Assembly: GCA_025769875.1 (NCBI GenBank)
Contig: JAGFNK010000872.1
Span: forward strand, 1 to 19,449
DNA: 19,449 bases
Origin: Russula earlei
Taxonomy: Eukaryota; Basidiomycota; Agaricomycetes; Russulales; Russulaceae
Reading direction: 5' to 3'
Positions 17,351 through 19,449 of this stretch are shown piece by piece (the first letter of the stretch is position 1; every line of letters begins with the position of its first letter). The position numbers and the translations under genes are program-made. The notes beneath the pieces were generated by a model. It worked only from the letters and a program-made list of their open reading frames with translations, had not been told where the DNA came from and did not search any database.

Positions 17351-18170
17351 GGCTGTGATCGGCCTTCTCCTTGCCTTTCCCTTTTCCTTTGCCGCCACGC
17401 TTACCACGCTGGCGCTTGTCCTTATCTTCATCGCACTTGGGCTTATTGCCCTGCTGCTGATTGGAGAAGGAGGGGTCACCGTGCTTGCACTTGACAGCTG
17501 AGAGCTTCTGTGTGCTGTGTTTTTTGTTTGTTCCATGATTCACCTCAGTTTGATATTGAGAGACAATAGCCTCTCGGACATCCTTTGGACTAAGATCGGC
17601 TAGATCATAGTTCTGAGTGACAATGTGGACAAGCATTTCCCATTTCGGGGGAATGGCTGCAAGCATGATGAGTGCCTGTAAGGCGTCAGGAATGATAAGG
17701 GAGGATGCGGTAAGGCGCTGGAACGCAGCATGTATCCGATCCATTTGTGGGCCAGGATGCTGGCTCGGGTTAATGCGAATGGAAATGGCTTCTTTGAAGT
17801 CCTTATAGATGCTGGTGGTCGTCACCATGCCATAAAGGGTATCTAGGCGATTCCAGATAGTCTCAGCGTTATCCAAAGACGTAAGGTCTTGTTGGATCGC
17901 GATGCTCGATCTAAGGACCATATGACCAACTGCCATATCATTCCCTTTGTTCCATTCTTTCACAGCTGCCAAAGCGACAGTCTGGGCAGCAATCTCTTCG
18001 GGAAGAGGCACCTGAGGAAGGCCAGGGACGGTAGGCAGTTCAAAAGTGCCATTGCAATAACCCCACAGTCCAACGGACATGAGGTAGGCTTTCATAGCCT
18101 TTGACCAAATACTATAGTTTGCACCATCAAGGATGGGGACAACAGGGGCAGAGGGTTGAGACGACAACAT
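17193..18170 (-). CDS. Copia 2 gag
   Basis: 325 residues from ATG at 18170, 153 nt after the primer-binding site. The N-terminus has the copia Gag core (Leu-Asp-Gly-Ala-Asn-Tyr-Ser-Ile-Trp ... Gly-Leu-Trp), then a helical middle with Ile-Trp-Asn-Arg-Leu and Asp-Arg-Ile-His. The C-terminal part is Lys/Gly-rich, as in nucleic-acid-binding Gag tails. No canonical CCHC knuckle is present. Homology to the expected Gag-Pol ends near the Gly-Pro-Gly-His at about 17345; the last 50 residues are out of frame relative to the continuation, so the stop at 17193 is a product of the frameshift. Confidence 0.9.
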   Translation of the reverse strand: MLSSQPSAPVVPILDGANYSIWSKAMKAYLMSVGLWGYCNGTFELPTVPGLPQVPLPEEIAAQTVALAAVKEWNKGNDMAVGHMVLRSSIAIQQDLTSLDNAETIWNRLDTLYGMVTTTSIYKDFKEAISIRINPSQHPGPQMDRIHAAFQRLTASSLIIPDALQALIMLAAIPPKWEMLVHIVTQNYDLADLSPKDVREAIVSQYQTEVNHGTNKKHSTQKLSAVKCKHGDPSFSNQQQGNKPKCDEDKDKRQRGKRGGKGKGKGKEKADHSHGPGHSPTLQMLPHSHSRPIPLLPIWVLRGSNNVPSQLRLTLANALTALTRP

Positions 18171-18323
18171 AATTTCTGTTAGAAAGGGGCTTAGAGGTCG
18201 TCAGTAAGAGTATTGTATTTAAACAAGCCGACATAGTCTCCCCATAGGGTAGACTAGCTTGCCACAGCATGCAGGCTTCAGGGATGCTTCGCCATTGTTG
18301 CAGCCGATGAAGGTGCATGGCTT

Positions 18324-18338
18324 GCAGGGCCCATAACC
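18324..18338 (-). promoter_or_regulatory. Half-tRNA-iMet primer-binding site of copia 2
   Basis: The minus strand reads GGTTATGGGCCCTGC directly after the 5' LTR, identical to 1970-1984. It is complementary to the anticodon arm of initiator tRNA-Met. Confidence 0.75.
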
Positions 18339-18723
18339 TGTTGTGCAGCATAGAGCGCAGCTAACAGGCCAAGCAACCCACCTTAGAGGTTGTGCTAATG
18401 CTCAAGTGATATTGGGGTGTAGAGCGATATGTATACTCGTCTACATGTATGGTATTTATACCTCTATGACCCAGGGCTGTTCCTAAGTCCAAAAGAGGTG
18501 ACTACAGGTGTCCACTATATCGCGCATTCAGTGACGCGTGATGTGGAAACGTTCTAGACGCAGCATAAGGCTGCATCTTGTGATAGATAGTGTAGTATGC
18601 GTAACCCTATTGCCATAAGTGCATATACTAAAGTTCTGTCTAACACGTAACATCTATGAGCGGATCTTGAACCTTGTATGAAGGTCTTCGCCTTCTTTGA
18701 TCCGTTCGGGTTCTGGTTCAACA
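18339..18723 (-). repeat. 5' LTR of copia 2
   Basis: Right LTR, 385 bp, TGTTG to CAACA. TATAAATA on the minus strand (18453-18460) is the likely promoter. It is identical to the 3' LTR except at four positions, all within the outer 13 bases. Confidence 0.95.
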
Positions 18724-19449
18724 ACAGAAAGATAGCGTGCCATGGACCGGCTATTATGCCAACTGGATGGGTGCTAAAGTAGCCCTTGGTCACCTTTACT
18801 GCCTTTGGTTCGAAATCGAAAGGCACGGAGATTCGTGGGAAGCGACGCGCATTGCTCGACCGGCCTTTAGACTTCAACAAAGCCCTCTCCAAGGCATCAA
18901 TATTACCACATTGACAGCCTCAGGAGCACCTCTCCCTAGATCTAGAGCCCCTAGCCATGCCCCGACGCCAGGACCAGCCCCAACTACCCACGCTCCAATG
19001 GAACTCGAACCAACGACAACGACGAATGTTTTCGTCGCCGCCACCGATCCCGACCCTGTCCAGCCACAACCTGCTTCATCCGGAACGGCACAACCCCCCA
19101 CTCGCGCCTCATTCCCTGGAATGGGAGGCCACGGAATACGACCTCCGAGTCCCGACCCCGACCCCGACGACTACAACATGCATGCGAATCACGACCGTAA
19201 CGCCTGCAATTCCGACAACGGAAAACTCGAGGGAATTCCCCCCAAGTTTTTTAACGGCGATCACGTGCAGACACATGCATTCCTAGTCGCGTTCAACAGA
19301 TTCATGTCTATGAACCATGACAGCAAAATTGCCAAAGACCCGATCAAGAAATGTGCTTATTTTCTCTCATTAATGAAAGGACCCAAGGTGGAGGGATGGC
19401 TCGAAGCCATGGACCAGTGGCTTGAAGACGTACAGAACGACCTACCAAC
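18724..19449 (+). pseudogene. Gypsy D gag, continuation after copia 2 (runs off the window)
   Basis: About 240 codons in frame with the 12721 part. It starts with a Trp/Tyr-rich segment, then a long Pro/Ala/Thr-rich and Asp-Pro repeat linker. The retrotransposon Gag domain begins near 19228 with a Pro-Pro-Lys-Phe-Phe-Asn-Gly-Asp block, then Phe-Leu...Phe-Asn-Arg-Phe, and a Lys-Gly-Pro-Lys-Val-Glu-Gly-Trp motif near 19377. These features are typical of fungal Ty3/gypsy capsid proteins. No stop codon is visible. CpG content is high, unlike copia 1. Confidence 0.8.

Larger units (their letters stand above)
12881..18723 (-). mobile_element. Copia 2: nearly complete Ty1/copia element
   Basis: 5843 bp with 385-bp LTRs, both LTRs TG...CA, flanked by ACAGA (12876-12880 and 18724-18728). 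It has a half-tRNA primer site, gag, protease, integrase, RT and RNase H in order, and a polypurine tract. It carries one frameshift between gag and pro, one nonsense codon before integrase and one integrase active-site change. The LTRs differ at only four positions, so the insertion is recent. It lies inside gypsy D gag. Confidence 0.95.
12142..19449 (+). mobile_element. Gypsy D: Ty3/gypsy element, 5' part, interrupted by copia 2
   Basis: 5' LTR (12142-12645), self-priming site (12648-12659), leader, and a gag gene starting at 12721 that is split at 12880 by copia 2 and resumes at 18724 to the window edge. It inserted into the RNase H region of copia 1. The right end, pol and 3' LTR are beyond the window. 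CTGGG (12137-12141) should reappear after the 3' LTR as the target duplication. Confidence 0.8.

Overview
The window reads as a transposon-dense, gene-free stretch of a filamentous fungal genome, most likely a basidiomycete (Agaricomycetes). This is inference: the Ty1/copia and Ty3/gypsy proteins resemble those abundant in that group, and decay is dominated by C-to-T/G-to-A changes at CpG, as expected for methylated repeats. I see no host gene, rRNA, tRNA or CRISPR array.

Left part (1-6485). Positions 1-1120 hold the 5' end of a minus-strand LTR element (family B), with an LTR, a self-priming binding site and an ATG-free leader. Next come a gene-free stretch (1121-1536) and a probable copia LTR with its primer-binding site (1537-1984). 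Positions 2069-6485 are bounded by two LTRs of another family (A). Between them lie the tail of a B-type LTR, a broken zinc-knuckle Gag-like gene (2752-3759), a faint copia-LTR relic, a solo LTR (family C, 4211-5092, 5-bp target duplication) set in or next to a B-like LTR remnant, a second coding scrap and a polypurine tract.

Middle (6486-8095). This holds AT-rich sequence with two strong hairpins, a solo copia LTR (6927-7311, duplication AGAAA) and a possible LTR at 7499-8095.

Right part (8096-19449) is a three-level nest. A decayed plus-strand copia element (copia 1) is broken in its integrase by a 620-bp TA-flanked inverted-repeat transposon (9708-10327). It is broken again in its RNase H domain by a plus-strand gypsy element (gypsy D, from 12142 past the window end). 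The gag gene of gypsy D is in turn interrupted by a nearly complete minus-strand copia element (copia 2, 12881-18723, duplication ACAGA). Removing copia 2 and one duplication copy restores the gag reading frame, so the order of events is readable.

The most notable system is the replication-start design shared by the gypsy-type LTRs. A TATA box is followed 30-35 bp later by a small palindrome whose 3' arm starts the transcript. In the two elements whose LTR/internal junction is preserved (gypsy D and B), the sequence two bases after the LTR is complementary to that arm (12 and 10 nt). This points to Tf1-like self-priming of reverse transcription. The two copia LTR/internal junctions instead carry a site matching the anticodon arm of initiator tRNA-Met, as in Drosophila copia half-tRNA priming.
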